Assembly (NCBI GenBank): GCA_028285025.1
Contig: JANQQH010000382.1
Location: 1-16,530 of the forward strand
Direction: 5' to 3'
DNA length: 16,530 nucleotides
Origin: Hyphomicrobiaceae bacterium
GTDB taxonomy: Bacteria > Pseudomonadota > Alphaproteobacteria > Rhizobiales > HXMU1428-3
Shown: in pieces, positions 7,604 to 15,842 of the stretch
Layout of the letters: the number at the start of each line of letters is the position of its first letter
How positions within the stretch are numbered: the stretch's first letter is position 1
Made by a program: the position numbers and the translations under genes
Notes under the pieces: generated by a model
Databases searched by the model: none
What the model saw: the letters and a program-made list of their open reading frames with translations, nothing else
Told to the model about the DNA's origin: nothing

Positions 7604-8173
7604 ATGAATGTGCGTTCTTTGTGCCTTGGCATTCTGTCTTTTTCAGATATGAGCGGCTATGACATCCGAAAAATGGCTTCTGAGGGCCATTTTAGTCACT
7701 TTTGTGAAGCCAGCTATGGCTCTATTTATCCCGCGCTTTCCCAGCTTACCAATGAAGGCTTGGTCACCTTCACTGAAGAGACGTTAGACGGCAAACCACC
7801 GCGGAAAGTTTATTCAATAACCGAAAAAGGACATGCTGCGCTGTTTCATATCTTACATGAAGAGCCCAACCCAGATCGCTGCAAGTCAGAATTTTTATTT
7901 TATAGCCTGTTTTCTGACAAAATGCCGACATCGCAGTTTCGTAACCTCATGGTCAAGAAAATCGCTGAAATTAGCGAAAAACTTGATGGCTTGGAAATGG
8001 CGCTAGAGGGATGTGAGCATGAACCGAGCCAATTTGCGATTGGCTATGGTGTTGCGCTGAACACCGCAGTTCTGACCTATTTAAAAGCTCATCTGGAAAA
8101 ACTAGATCAGCAATATGCAAAAACGGGAAACGCAAACAAAGAGCTTGTTATGGAGTTAAAAAATGACGCATGA
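7604..8173 (+). CDS. PadR-family transcriptional regulator
   Basis: This 189-residue DNA-binding protein has the N-terminal PadR winged helix: LCLGILSFSDMSGYDIRK (residues 6-23), the recognition-helix segment YGSIYPALSQLTNEGLV (38-54) and the wing GKPPRKVYSITEKGHAAL (63-80). The C-terminal half (about 90-185) resembles the helical Vir-type dimerisation domain of longer PadR proteins. Such regulators commonly repress a neighbouring transporter and respond to small toxic molecules. Here it is the first gene of an operon with a membrane-fusion adaptor and RND pump, whose start codon lies inside its 3' end. It is therefore likely the local repressor of this pump, acting at the promoter region near 7521-7549. 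The ribosome-binding site is weak. The inducer is unknown. Confidence 0.92.
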   Translation: MNVRSLCLGILSFSDMSGYDIRKMASEGHFSHFCEASYGSIYPALSQLTNEGLVTFTEETLDGKPPRKVYSITEKGHAALFHILHEEPNPDRCKSEFLFYSLFSDKMPTSQFRNLMVKKIAEISEKLDGLEMALEGCEHEPSQFAIGYGVALNTAVLTYLKAHLEKLDQQYAKTGNANKELVMELKNDA

Positions 8174-9329
8174 CAAACCTTTAGACAAACAAAAAAAAGC
8201 TAAGGCGGTAAAATCACCCACGCGCTGGATTTCGTCGTCAATTTTGTGGGCATTGTTGTTTACCGGCTTAATCGCTGTTTGGGCCCTTACAGGAGATATA
8301 AAAGGTGGGGCCCGGTTAAAACAAGACACCGCCACACAAAACAACAAACAAACACAAAAAGAAGTGCCCCCGTTTCAAGTGCGTACCTTTGTGTTTACCG
8401 CGCAACCTTACCTGGCTAAGTTGATCATTCGCGGGCGCACTTTTTCTGATACCCAAGTTAATGTGCGTGCCGAGACAGCGGGAACTGTGATTAAGCTTCC
8501 GGTTCAAAAGGGTGATTTTGTTGAAAAAGGTACTTTGTTATGCCAATTGGAAGATGGTGCGCGCGAAGCCAGCGCTTTAGAAGCGAAAGCGCTGTTGGCC
8601 CAAGCAAAAGCTGATTACGAAGCTTCAAAAAAATTAGAACAACGCGGCCACACAGCGGGCTTAAAAGTGCTTGAAAATAAAGCTCTTTATGACCGGGCTA
8701 TGGCTGCTTTTGAGCGCGCTCAATTGGACCTTAAGCGTACAAAGATTACAGCGCCTTTTACGGGCTATGTTGAAAAAACACCGGCCAAGGTGGGCAGTCT
8801 GGTCTCTGTTGGCGAGGCTTGTGCAACGTTGGTTTCACTTGATCCTTTGCATGTTGTGGGTGCTGTTAGAGAAGGTGACGTTCAAAAAATTAAGTCTGGT
8901 GATAAAGGGATGGCGCGCTTGATCACCGGCGAGCTTGCTGAAGGATTTGTCCGCTTTATCTCGGCAACGGCTGAGCCAGAGACCCGCACTTTTCGTATTG
9001 AGTTGGAAATTCCTAACCCAGACGGCCAGCTAAAAAGTGGCATCACGACAGATATTGAGATTCCCTTGCCTGAACAACCAGCCTTTTTGCTACCGCCTAG
9101 CATTTTAACCTTAAATGATGCGGGCAAAATTGGCGTGCGCGCTGTTACCCCTCAACAAAAAGTTGAGTTTTTACCGATTCAAATCATATCTGAGCAAAAA
9201 CAAGGCATTTGGGTTGAGGCTTTGCCTGAGGGGACTTCCATTATCACTGTGGGTCAGGATTTTGTAAAAGCTGGGCAAAAGGTCAAACCTGTTCAAGATA
9301 AAAATTTTAAAACCCCACCTGGCTCTTAA
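8163..9329 (+). CDS. RND efflux periplasmic adaptor subunit (HlyD/AcrA-type membrane-fusion protein)
   Basis: This 388-residue adaptor should bridge the RND pump in the inner membrane to an outer-membrane channel. A basic cytoplasmic head is followed by one membrane segment (about residues 22-44, SSILWALLFTGLIAVWALTG), so it is anchored by a helix rather than a lipid. The lipoyl half-motifs are VRAETAGTVIKLPVQKGDFVEKGTLLCQLED (101-131) and ITAPFTGYVEKTPAKVGSLVSVGEACATL (195-223), flanking a short alpha-hairpin rich in Ala, Glu and Lys (about 133-190). Beta-barrel and membrane-proximal domains follow. The ATG overlaps the padR end by 11 bases and has GGAG eight bases upstream, indicating coupled expression. 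The pump gene starts 21 bases after its stop. The short hairpin is typical of RND rather than type I secretion adaptors. Confidence 0.93.
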   Translation: MTHDKPLDKQKKAKAVKSPTRWISSSILWALLFTGLIAVWALTGDIKGGARLKQDTATQNNKQTQKEVPPFQVRTFVFTAQPYLAKLIIRGRTFSDTQVNVRAETAGTVIKLPVQKGDFVEKGTLLCQLEDGAREASALEAKALLAQAKADYEASKKLEQRGHTAGLKVLENKALYDRAMAAFERAQLDLKRTKITAPFTGYVEKTPAKVGSLVSVGEACATLVSLDPLHVVGAVREGDVQKIKSGDKGMARLITGELAEGFVRFISATAEPETRTFRIELEIPNPDGQLKSGITTDIEIPLPEQPAFLLPPSILTLNDAGKIGVRAVTPQQKVEFLPIQIISEQKQGIWVEALPEGTSIITVGQDFVKAGQKVKPVQDKNFKTPPGS

Positions 9330-9350
9330 TGCTATACAGGCCTTAATCAG

Positions 9351-12300
9351 ATGAATGATGTTCTCGACATAATTTTGCGCCGCCCAAAAACCGTTATGAC
9401 CATGATGGTGGTCATGGTCTTTGCAGGTATTTTTACCTATATCACCATTCCTAAAGAGGCTGACCCTGATATTGACGTGCCGGTTTTTTCTGCCACCATC
9501 ACGCTGCAGGGTATTTCACCTGAAGATTCTGAACGGCTTTTGGTCAAACCGATGGAGACCGAATTACGCGGTCTTGAGGGCCTCAAGGAGCTTACGGCCA
9601 TTGCGGGGCAAGGGTATGCTTCCCTTATCGGTGAATTTAATATCAATACTGACCTTGCCAAGGCCAGAGCAGACTTTCGGGAAAAAGTTGATAAGGCCAA
9701 GGCTGAATTGCCACAAGAGGCTGACGAACCGATTGTTGACGAATTTAACCTCAGTTTGTTTCCGACCATTGTGGTGTCTTTGTCTGGCGATGTGCCAGAG
9801 CGCACTTTGTTTCACATGGCAAAACGGTTGCAAGATGAGATTGAGGCGTTGCCTTCCGTTTTGGAAGCCAATTTATCTGGCCACCGGGAAGAATTGTTAG
9901 AAGTGCTGATCGACCCGGCCAAATTACAATCGTATGAAATTGACCCGCAAGATCTTGGCCGTCGGCTGATCAACAACAACCAACTGATCACAGCTGGCTC
10001 GCTTGATCGGGGCGCGGGACGGTTTAATGTTAAGGTTCCTGGCCTTATTCGTTCTCGTAATGATGTATTTCAAATTCCTTTAAAAACTGGAGAGACGGGC
10101 ACCGTTACTCTTAAAGACATCGCCACGATTGCCAGGACCTTTAAGGATCCGACTAGTTTTAGCCGCTATAATGGCAAACCTGCCATTGCGCTTTCGGTTG
10201 TGAAACGCAAAGGCACCAACATTATTGAAAACAATTTGGCTGTGCGCAAAACAGTTGCCGAATTTACCAAAGACTGGCCCAACACGATCAAGGTTGATTT
10301 TGCGCTTGATCAGTCAAAGTTTATTTATGAAGTGTTGGGTTCATTACAAGCGGCGATTATGACAGCGATTATTCTGGTTATGATTGTGGTTGTGGCCACG
10401 TTAGGCCTGCGCTCTGGTTTGCTTGTGGGTGTGGCGATCCCGACCTCTTTTATGATTGGCTTTTTGCTTATTGGCTTGATGGGGTTGACGGTCAATATGA
10501 TGCTGATGTTTGGCATGGTGCTGACCGTGGGTATTCTTGTTGATGGTGCGATCGTTGTTGTTGAATATGCCGATCGGAAAATGGCTGAAGGGCTCAATCG
10601 GGCTGATGCTTATGTTTTGGCCGCCAAACGTATGTTCTGGCCTGTGACCTCCTCTACAGCCACCACATTGGCCGCCTTTTTACCGCTATTATTTTGGCCC
10701 GGTGTGCCGGGTAAATTTATGAGTTATTTGCCTTTAACGGTTATCTTTGTGCTGAGCGCGTCTTTGTTAACGGCGATGATTTTTCTACCTGTCATGGGAT
10801 CATTGATTGGTAAAAATGAGTCCGACCAAGAGGGCCAAGCCTTGGCCAAAAAACTATCTGGGGCCGCACCTGTTGACTATGAAGAAGTTACTGGGTTTTC
10901 AGGCTTTTATGTTCGGTTTATTGAGCGGCTTATTTATCATCCCTTTAAAGTGCTGACCCTTTCTTTTCTGATTATGTTTGGTGTTTTTCAGGCTTATGGC
11001 AAATTACAAAACGGCGTTGAATTTTTTGTAGAGACGGAACCAGAACAAGCTTTGATCTTTGTTTCTGGGCGCGGCAATTTATCTGCAAGAGAAGAACTGC
11101 AATTGGTCAAAGAAGTTGAGACCCAAGTTCTTTCTGTTTCTGGTATTGCGTCTGTGTTTACGACAACAGGCAGGGGTAGTTCTGGGCCTGAGCTTGGTTC
11201 TGGCGCCACGGACGCACCGCTTGATCAAATTGGGTTGATAACTGTGGAAATGGGCGATTTTGCAAAGCGGCGTCCTGGTAAAATTATTTTACAAGAAATC
11301 CGCGATAAAACCCAAAACATCGCTGGCATTAAAGTGGAAGTGCGCAAACGTGAAGATGGCCCACCTGTGGGCAAAGCCGTCAGACTAGAAGTTTACGGCC
11401 ATCAACGCGAGCAAGTTTATTCGGTTGTTGATAAGATTAACAAACACATGACCGCGAATATGAAGGGCTTGCGCAATATTGAAGATACGCGCCCCTTGCC
11501 TGGGATTGAATGGATCTTAGATGTTGACCGTAAGGAAGCGGGGCGGTTTGGCACTGACATTTCCTCTGTCGGTGGTTTGATTCAATTTGTTACCAATGGC
11601 TTTCTTATTGCCAAATACCGCCCTGATAATTCTGAAGATGAGGTTGATATTCGCGCGCGCCTGCCGATTGATGAGCGCACTCTAGATGGGCTTGATACGT
11701 TACGCATCCCAACCAATAAGGGTATGGTACCGATTACCAATTTTGTCAGCCGCAAAGCGTCCCCTAAAGTCAACACTATTATTCGCAAAGATGGTACATT
11801 TGTCATCACAATCAAAGCGGGCGTGCAAGATGGTGTTTTGGGTAATGATAAAGTTAAAGAGCTTGATCAGTGGCTAGAAGCCCAAGACTGGCCAGATGGG
11901 ATCCGCTATAAATTTCGTGGGGCAGATGAAGAACAAAAAGAATCGGGGGCATTTTTAGCCAAAGCCATGGTCGGCGCGCTGTTTTTAATGTTTATCATTT
12001 TGCTTACTCAATTTAACAGCTTTTATCAAACGATCCTTACCCTTTCTACGGTGGTGATGTCGATCATCGGTGTGTTATTGGGTATGATGGTGACAGGGCA
12101 AACCTTCTCTATCATTATGACTGGCACGGGCATTGTGGCCTTGGCAGGGATTGTGGTGAACAATTCGATCGTTTTAATTGATACGTTTAATCGCTTAAAA
12201 GGGCTTGGCGTGTCTTCTATTGATGCCTCCTTGCGGGCCGCTGCTCAGCGGCTGCGCCCGGTGTTACTGACCACCATCACTACAATTTGCGGTCTATTGC

Positions 12301-12524
12301 CCATGGCCTTGCAAATTAATTTGGACTTCTTCAATCACACCATTCAGTTGGGCTCAATCACGTCTATTTGGTGGGTGCAACTTTCTACGGCGATTATTTT
12401 TGGTCTGGGCTTTGCCACTGCCATTACTTTGATTTTGACCCCGGTGATGCTGGCGCTGCCACAAGTGTTCAGCGAAACAATATTGCCGCGTTTAAAATTT
12501 AAACCGGTCGTGTCAAAAACTTAG
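9351..12524 (+). CDS. RND-family efflux transporter permease (AcrB/MexF-like superfamily)
   Basis: This 1057-residue inner-membrane pump is full length for the resistance-nodulation-division superfamily and should use the proton gradient to export substrates. It has TM1 at residues 13-33, a large periplasmic loop (34-330), the TM2-TM6 block (about 332-485), a second periplasmic loop (about 555-865) and TM8-TM12 (about 872-1037). TM4 reads GILVDGAIVVVEY, keeping one proton-relay Asp (Asp398) where AcrB has an Asp-Asp pair. TM10 has GIVVNNSIVLID (933-944), with Asn at the position of AcrB's relay Lys. The RLRPVLLTTITTICGLLP motif (967-984) is intact. The extra TM4 Asp of CzcA-type metal pumps is a Thr here (residue 392), so an organic substrate is more likely than a metal. 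No outer-membrane factor is encoded nearby. Confidence 0.94.
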   Translation: MNDVLDIILRRPKTVMTMMVVMVFAGIFTYITIPKEADPDIDVPVFSATITLQGISPEDSERLLVKPMETELRGLEGLKELTAIAGQGYASLIGEFNINTDLAKARADFREKVDKAKAELPQEADEPIVDEFNLSLFPTIVVSLSGDVPERTLFHMAKRLQDEIEALPSVLEANLSGHREELLEVLIDPAKLQSYEIDPQDLGRRLINNNQLITAGSLDRGAGRFNVKVPGLIRSRNDVFQIPLKTGETGTVTLKDIATIARTFKDPTSFSRYNGKPAIALSVVKRKGTNIIENNLAVRKTVAEFTKDWPNTIKVDFALDQSKFIYEVLGSLQAAIMTAIILVMIVVVATLGLRSGLLVGVAIPTSFMIGFLLIGLMGLTVNMMLMFGMVLTVGILVDGAIVVVEYADRKMAEGLNRADAYVLAAKRMFWPVTSSTATTLAAFLPLLFWPGVPGKFMSYLPLTVIFVLSASLLTAMIFLPVMGSLIGKNESDQEGQALAKKLSGAAPVDYEEVTGFSGFYVRFIERLIYHPFKVLTLSFLIMFGVFQAYGKLQNGVEFFVETEPEQALIFVSGRGNLSAREELQLVKEVETQVLSVSGIASVFTTTGRGSSGPELGSGATDAPLDQIGLITVEMGDFAKRRPGKIILQEIRDKTQNIAGIKVEVRKREDGPPVGKAVRLEVYGHQREQVYSVVDKINKHMTANMKGLRNIEDTRPLPGIEWILDVDRKEAGRFGTDISSVGGLIQFVTNGFLIAKYRPDNSEDEVDIRARLPIDERTLDGLDTLRIPTNKGMVPITNFVSRKASPKVNTIIRKDGTFVITIKAGVQDGVLGNDKVKELDQWLEAQDWPDGIRYKFRGADEEQKESGAFLAKAMVGALFLMFIILLTQFNSFYQTILTLSTVVMSIIGVLLGMMVTGQTFSIIMTGTGIVALAGIVVNNSIVLIDTFNRLKGLGVSSIDASLRAAAQRLRPVLLTTITTICGLLPMALQINLDFFNHTIQLGSITSIWWVQLSTAIIFGLGFATAITLILTPVMLALPQVFSETILPRLKFKPVVSKT

Positions 12525-12546
12525 ATCGATTAAACTGAAGCTTGGT

Positions 12547-12587
12547 AAGGGCTTTAACTTGGGTAAAAATTTGTTCTAAAGAGCCTT
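12547..12587. terminator. Imperfect inverted repeat between convergent genes
   Basis: AAGGGCTTTAAC (12547-12558) can pair imperfectly with GTTCTAAAGAGCCTT (12573-12587) between the converging RND permease and MoxJ-like genes; the right arm reaches the stop codon of the latter. A bidirectional terminator is plausible, but the stem is mismatched and U-tracts are poor. Confidence 0.3.
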
Positions 12588-13485
12588 AGTCTAGGAAATC
12601 TTTGTAATAGCTTAGCCCATATTTATTAAAGATGGCCTTTAACTCACCCTTTTCACGTAATTCCAAAATAATATCCCCTAAGCGATAGGCTAAATCGCGG
12701 CTATCATGTTTGACAGCCAGGCCAATATCCCAACGTGAAATGGTCATACCTAGAAAGGGAGGGCTGGATACGGTGTAAGTGCGCCCTGTTGCTTTCACGG
12801 CTGCTTCTAATTGGCCGCGTGGCCCCATAAGGCCGGCAACTTCTTTATTTTTTAAGCCATTTATTGCATCAGAAAAGAGCCTGTAACGCACAACATTGTT
12901 ACGGATACGACCATTAAAAGTTGACGGGGAGGACAGATAAAAATCTGCCATTGTATCTAGTTCTACGCCGATTTTTTCTTGCAAAAAGGGAGCAAGCGTT
13001 TCAGATTTTCCAACTTGTTCAGGGTCTGAGGCCAGCGCCATACGCTCTGTATAATAACGCCCAAAAATAACAGCCAATTGATTGCGACGGCGCAATTCAT
13101 CATCTACCGGCACATGCATCATCACATCAGCAACCCCCCCACCGATATAATGACCTTTCCAGACATTATTGCGTAGATCATCATCAACTGTTTCATCTGC
13201 GCCGCGGACAAAAAAACGTGCTTTTACGCCCAGCTCTTGGGCTAAACGCTGGCCAATCTCAACATCAATGCCGGTCATTTTTTTGTCTTTTCCCATATAT
13301 GAATAGGGGGGGAAATTGTCATACACGAAAATGCGCAGATATTTGCTATCAATTACATCATCTAAGGGGCGGGCTTTAAGCATGTCTGAATGTGACAAAA
13401 TGCTCATAGTTAGGATCGACAAAAAAACAACAAGCGCCGCAAAGGGCACTTGTTGTTTTACTTTATAAAGGCATGCAATTGTCAT
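12586..13485 (-). CDS. Quinoprotein dehydrogenase-associated periplasmic binding protein (MoxJ/XoxJ-like)
   Basis: This 299-residue protein has a basic N-terminus and hydrophobic segment (about residues 13-30) suited to export, then a family-3 solute-binding fold: LRIFVYDNFPPYSYMGKDKKMTGIDVEIGQRLAQELGVKARF (50-91). The WKGHYIGGGVADVMMHVPVD stretch (109-128) is characteristic of the MoxJ/XoxJ-type proteins encoded with PQQ-dependent methanol or alcohol dehydrogenases. Family members are needed for active dehydrogenase, probably in its maturation or electron transfer, rather than as ordinary ABC importers; this protein's role is inferred by analogy. It follows the cytochrome gene with 13 bases between them, so the two form an operon. 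Its Shine-Dalgarno is weak (TAAGAA). An amino-acid-type binding protein is the alternative, but context argues against that. Confidence 0.85.
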   Translation of the reverse strand: MTIACLYKVKQQVPFAALVVFLSILTMSILSHSDMLKARPLDDVIDSKYLRIFVYDNFPPYSYMGKDKKMTGIDVEIGQRLAQELGVKARFFVRGADETVDDDLRNNVWKGHYIGGGVADVMMHVPVDDELRRRNQLAVIFGRYYTERMALASDPEQVGKSETLAPFLQEKIGVELDTMADFYLSSPSTFNGRIRNNVVRYRLFSDAINGLKNKEVAGLMGPRGQLEAAVKATGRTYTVSSPPFLGMTISRWDIGLAVKHDSRDLAYRLGDIILELREKGELKAIFNKYGLSYYKDFLD

Positions 13486-13498
13486 ATATTATTTTTTC

Positions 13499-14023
13499 TT
13501 AATTTGAAACTTTTAAAACCTTATCATAGTCAAGCGTTTGGCAGTTGTTTCCTGTTCCTTTCACAACTGCTTCATCATCATCTTCAGGACGAATGTTAAT
13601 ATAGGCTCTGATTGACCACATGGCTTCCTGGGCCATAATGCCTTCAAAGCCGGGCATCTTGGTTAAACCATTTTGATGATATCCTTTGCGAATGCGGCTG
13701 ATATACCAAGCATCGCCTTCTGAGTCTTTTTCAAGATAGCGCAAATCAGGCGCGGTGCCACCAGAAATAACGCCAAGACCATGGCAACGAGCACAGTTTT
13801 GATTGTAGGCTGTGCAGCCAATTTCAATGGCGCGTTTAATTTGGTCTGGTGTTTTTTCTTTCGTGTATGGGTTTTCTTCAAGCCATTCTTTGCCTAATTC
13901 TTTCAAACCGGTGATATCAACCGCTTGGGGTTGTACGTCGCCATGGCTAAAGCTAACCGGGGCTAGACTGATCAATCCGAGCGTAATGATTGTGGCTGCA
14001 AGGAAGACTTTGGGAATTTTCAT
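13499..14023 (-). CDS. pedF: Cytochrome c-550, PedF-like, of PQQ-dependent alcohol oxidation
   Basis: This 174-residue periplasmic class I c-type cytochrome should take electrons from a PQQ alcohol dehydrogenase. A signal peptide (about residues 1-26) precedes HGDVQPQAVDITGLKELGKEWLEENPY, a start I associate with PedF. The haem site is CARCH (Cys77, Cys80, His81); Met123 in LTKMPGF or Met130 could be the axial ligand. Two further cysteines, Cys70 (EIGCTAYNQN) and Cys161 (GNNCQTLDY), give four in all, consistent with the four-cysteine PedF cytochromes and suggesting a disulfide. The ATG has a strong AAAGGAGAAG site. It is the first gene of the minus-strand operon and faces the ABC-type binding-protein gene across a divergent promoter region. 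MoxG/XoxG cytochromes are the alternative, but the N-terminal motif fits PedF better. Confidence 0.9.
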   Translation of the reverse strand: MKIPKVFLAATIITLGLISLAPVSFSHGDVQPQAVDITGLKELGKEWLEENPYTKEKTPDQIKRAIEIGCTAYNQNCARCHGLGVISGGTAPDLRYLEKDSEGDAWYISRIRKGYHQNGLTKMPGFEGIMAQEAMWSIRAYINIRPEDDDEAVVKGTGNNCQTLDYDKVLKVSN

Positions 14024-14122
14024 TTGTTTCTTCTCCTTTATTGAGTGATTTATGAGACCCCAGATTATTAAGGCGCAACATAGTCAAACATCCCCACCGT
14101 CAAAATTGTGCTTTAGTGCATT

Positions 14123-14148
14123 TAATCATAATTTTCTAATTATGATTA
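14123..14148. promoter_or_regulatory. Perfect 11-bp-arm inverted repeat upstream of pedF-like gene
   Basis: TAATCATAATT and AATTATGATTA flank a four-base spacer TTCT with no mismatch. It sits 100-125 bases upstream of the cytochrome start. On the cytochrome strand a TATACT lies directly before it (14148-14153). The all-AT-rich stem makes a terminator unlikely and a dimeric regulator site more likely. The binding protein is unknown. Confidence 0.6.
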
Positions 14149-14340
14149 GTATATAAGATAATTATGGTAAGATTTTTTATTGGCTCATTATAAAACATTG
14201 TAAAATAACAAGATATTGTTTTTTCTTAATAAAATCTCATTTCTGATTAGGATAAGTTCTAATTTTAAATGTCTTATGCTTTTTAGCTGAAAAAAATTTT
14301 TTCGCCTTTCGTATCAATTACGCAGTTCATCGAACAATTA

Positions 14341-14394
14341 CTCTCATTTTTCTCTCATAACTTTCTCAAATACACCTGATAACTTTGTTCTCAT
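14341..14394. repeat. Phased short direct repeats in the divergent promoter region
   Basis: TCTCAT occurs at 14342, 14353 and 14389, and ATAACTTT at 14357-14364 and 14379-14386. Two TCTCAT copies are 11 bases apart and the ATAACTTT copies 22 apart, so they lie on the same DNA face. They lie about 40 bases upstream of the putative -10 box of the ABC binding-protein gene, where an activator could bind. Confidence 0.4.
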
Positions 14395-14408
14395 TGATCA
14401 TTTATTTT

Positions 14409-14439
14409 TTGATCCAGGTGCCTTTCTAATACATATAAT
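14409..14439 (+). promoter_or_regulatory. Putative promoter of the ABC binding-protein gene
   Basis: A perfect TATAAT (14434-14439) lies about 57 bases before the start codon. The closest -35 is TTGATC (14409-14414) with a long 19-base spacer. The poor spacing would fit an activator-dependent promoter, in line with the upstream direct repeats. Confidence 0.4.
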
Positions 14440-14495
14440 AAAAACTCAATAAGGTCCTGAGCATATAAACTATGTCAGTTTGGGAGTGACAATAA

Positions 14496-15701
14496 ATGGC
14501 CGGAATTACGCGTGCTTACCTATTTTTTTTCTCACTTTTTTATGTTTTTCTGTCTCAATCTCTCCTACTTTCTTATGTAGCACAAGCCCAAGAGCTTAAG
14601 GTAGACTTCTTATATTTAGAATTTAGGGAAAAGCGCCCCCCTACCCTTTCCAATTTGGTTGCTCCTCCTAAAGATGATGGCCAATTGGGCGCCCGTCTTG
14701 GGATTAAAGATAACAACACAACAGGACGATTTTTAAAGCATAATTACGTTCTTGAAGAGGTTGTCATTAAAGGCCGGGAAGATTTTGACACACGTCTGAA
14801 TGACGTTTTGGAAGATAATAACCAGTCCTTTATTGTTGCTAACCTGCCAGCAGACAAATTACTCACTCTTGCCAAACACCCCAAAGCCAAAGACCGGCTT
14901 ATTTTTAATGCGGCAGCAACAGATACAGAATTGCGCCGCAGCCAATGTCAGCCCAATCTGTTGCATACCATTCCTTCTCGCAAAATGCTAACCGATGCTT
15001 TGGCCCAATTTTTAGTTAAGAAGAATTGGAAGAAAGTCTTTATTATTGAAGGGCGAAACAAAGGCGACAAAGAGTTTGCCGATCAATTCCGCCAATCTGC
15101 GAAAAACTTTCGGCTTAAAATTACTTTAGATAAAAAATGGCCTGAAGGTGCTGATATGCGCAGGAATGCCGCCAAAGAAGTGCCTTCTTTCAGTCAGGGG
15201 GCCGATTATGATGTGGTCTTTATTGCTGATGAAGTGAAAGATTTTGGCCAGTATGTAACCTACAATACCTGGTTGGCACGACCAACAGTTGGTAGTACAG
15301 GTTTAGAACCTGTGGCTTGGCACCGCGTGGTGGAGCAATGGGGGGCTGCTCAATTGCAAAGCCGGTTTAGGAAACTGGGCAAACGTGATATGGGACAAAA
15401 AGATTATGCTGCATGGGCAGCCCTTCGCACCGTTGCTGAAGGGGTAACACGGTTAAAAACCGTCGATGTTGGTACTTTAAAAGATTATATTTTAGGCCCT
15501 AAAATTCGCTTAGCTATGTTTAAAGGCCGCTCGATGAATTATCGCCCTTGGTCGGGCCAAATGCGCCAAACAATTCCGCTTATTCATGAAGGGGGTGCGG
15601 TGGTCAACTTGGCCCCTCTAGAAGGGTTTCTTCATCCAAAAACCGAACTGGATACAATTGGTATTGATGAAGGACAAGCTAAATGCCGTGTGAAATCGTG
15701 A
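14496..15701 (+). CDS. ABC transporter substrate-binding protein of the PQQ-dependent alcohol dehydrogenase system
   Basis: This 401-residue protein has a long signal peptide (about residues 1-31, ending VAQA before QELKVDF) and then a branched-chain-amino-acid-type (type I) periplasmic binding fold. Segments such as GARLGIKDNNTTGRFLKHNY (65-84) and CQPNLLHTIPSRKMLTDALAQFL (151-173) match the binding proteins I know from PQQ-alcohol gene clusters. Cys151 and Cys397 could form a disulfide. It has a GGGAG site ten bases before the ATG and is followed, 141 bases later, by the beta-propeller gene of the same clusters. In those clusters an ATPase and permease complete an ABC transporter whose cargo has not been settled; these would be expected beyond the right edge. 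The family assignment rests on recalled motifs, not a search. Confidence 0.88.
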   Translation: MAGITRAYLFFFSLFYVFLSQSLLLSYVAQAQELKVDFLYLEFREKRPPTLSNLVAPPKDDGQLGARLGIKDNNTTGRFLKHNYVLEEVVIKGREDFDTRLNDVLEDNNQSFIVANLPADKLLTLAKHPKAKDRLIFNAAATDTELRRSQCQPNLLHTIPSRKMLTDALAQFLVKKNWKKVFIIEGRNKGDKEFADQFRQSAKNFRLKITLDKKWPEGADMRRNAAKEVPSFSQGADYDVVFIADEVKDFGQYVTYNTWLARPTVGSTGLEPVAWHRVVEQWGAAQLQSRFRKLGKRDMGQKDYAAWAALRTVAEGVTRLKTVDVGTLKDYILGPKIRLAMFKGRSMNYRPWSGQMRQTIPLIHEGGAVVNLAPLEGFLHPKTELDTIGIDEGQAKCRVKS

Positions 15702-15727
15702 TTTTCCATCAAACCCTAGAGTGTTCT

Positions 15728-15750
15728 GCCTAAAAGGCGTACCGGTTTTG
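15728..15750 (+). repeat. Partial repeat-like motif between the binding-protein and beta-propeller genes
   Basis: A small GCC-TAAAA-GGC hairpin (15728-15738) is followed by ACCGGTTTTG (15741-15750), the same ten bases found on the minus strand at 615-624. It may be a degenerate half of the intergenic repeat element, lying inside the 141-base gap 15702-15842. Ten bases alone could match by chance. Confidence 0.3.
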
Positions 15751-15842
15751 GGAAAAAGGAACGTCTGAAAAAAAGTCGATAAGTTTTTTGCCAGGCATTT
15801 TGAAGCACCGCTTAGATGTTTAAAATTCAAGGAGAAGAATAA

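Larger units (their letters stand above)
14024..14495. other. AT-rich divergent regulatory region of the PQQ-alcohol locus
   Basis: This 472-base gap between divergent pedF-like and ABC binding-protein genes has no credible gene. It holds a strong inverted repeat (14123-14148), phased direct repeats (14341-14394) and a -10-like box (14434-14439). It is noticeably more AT-rich than the flanking genes, as expected for a control region. Confidence 0.7.
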
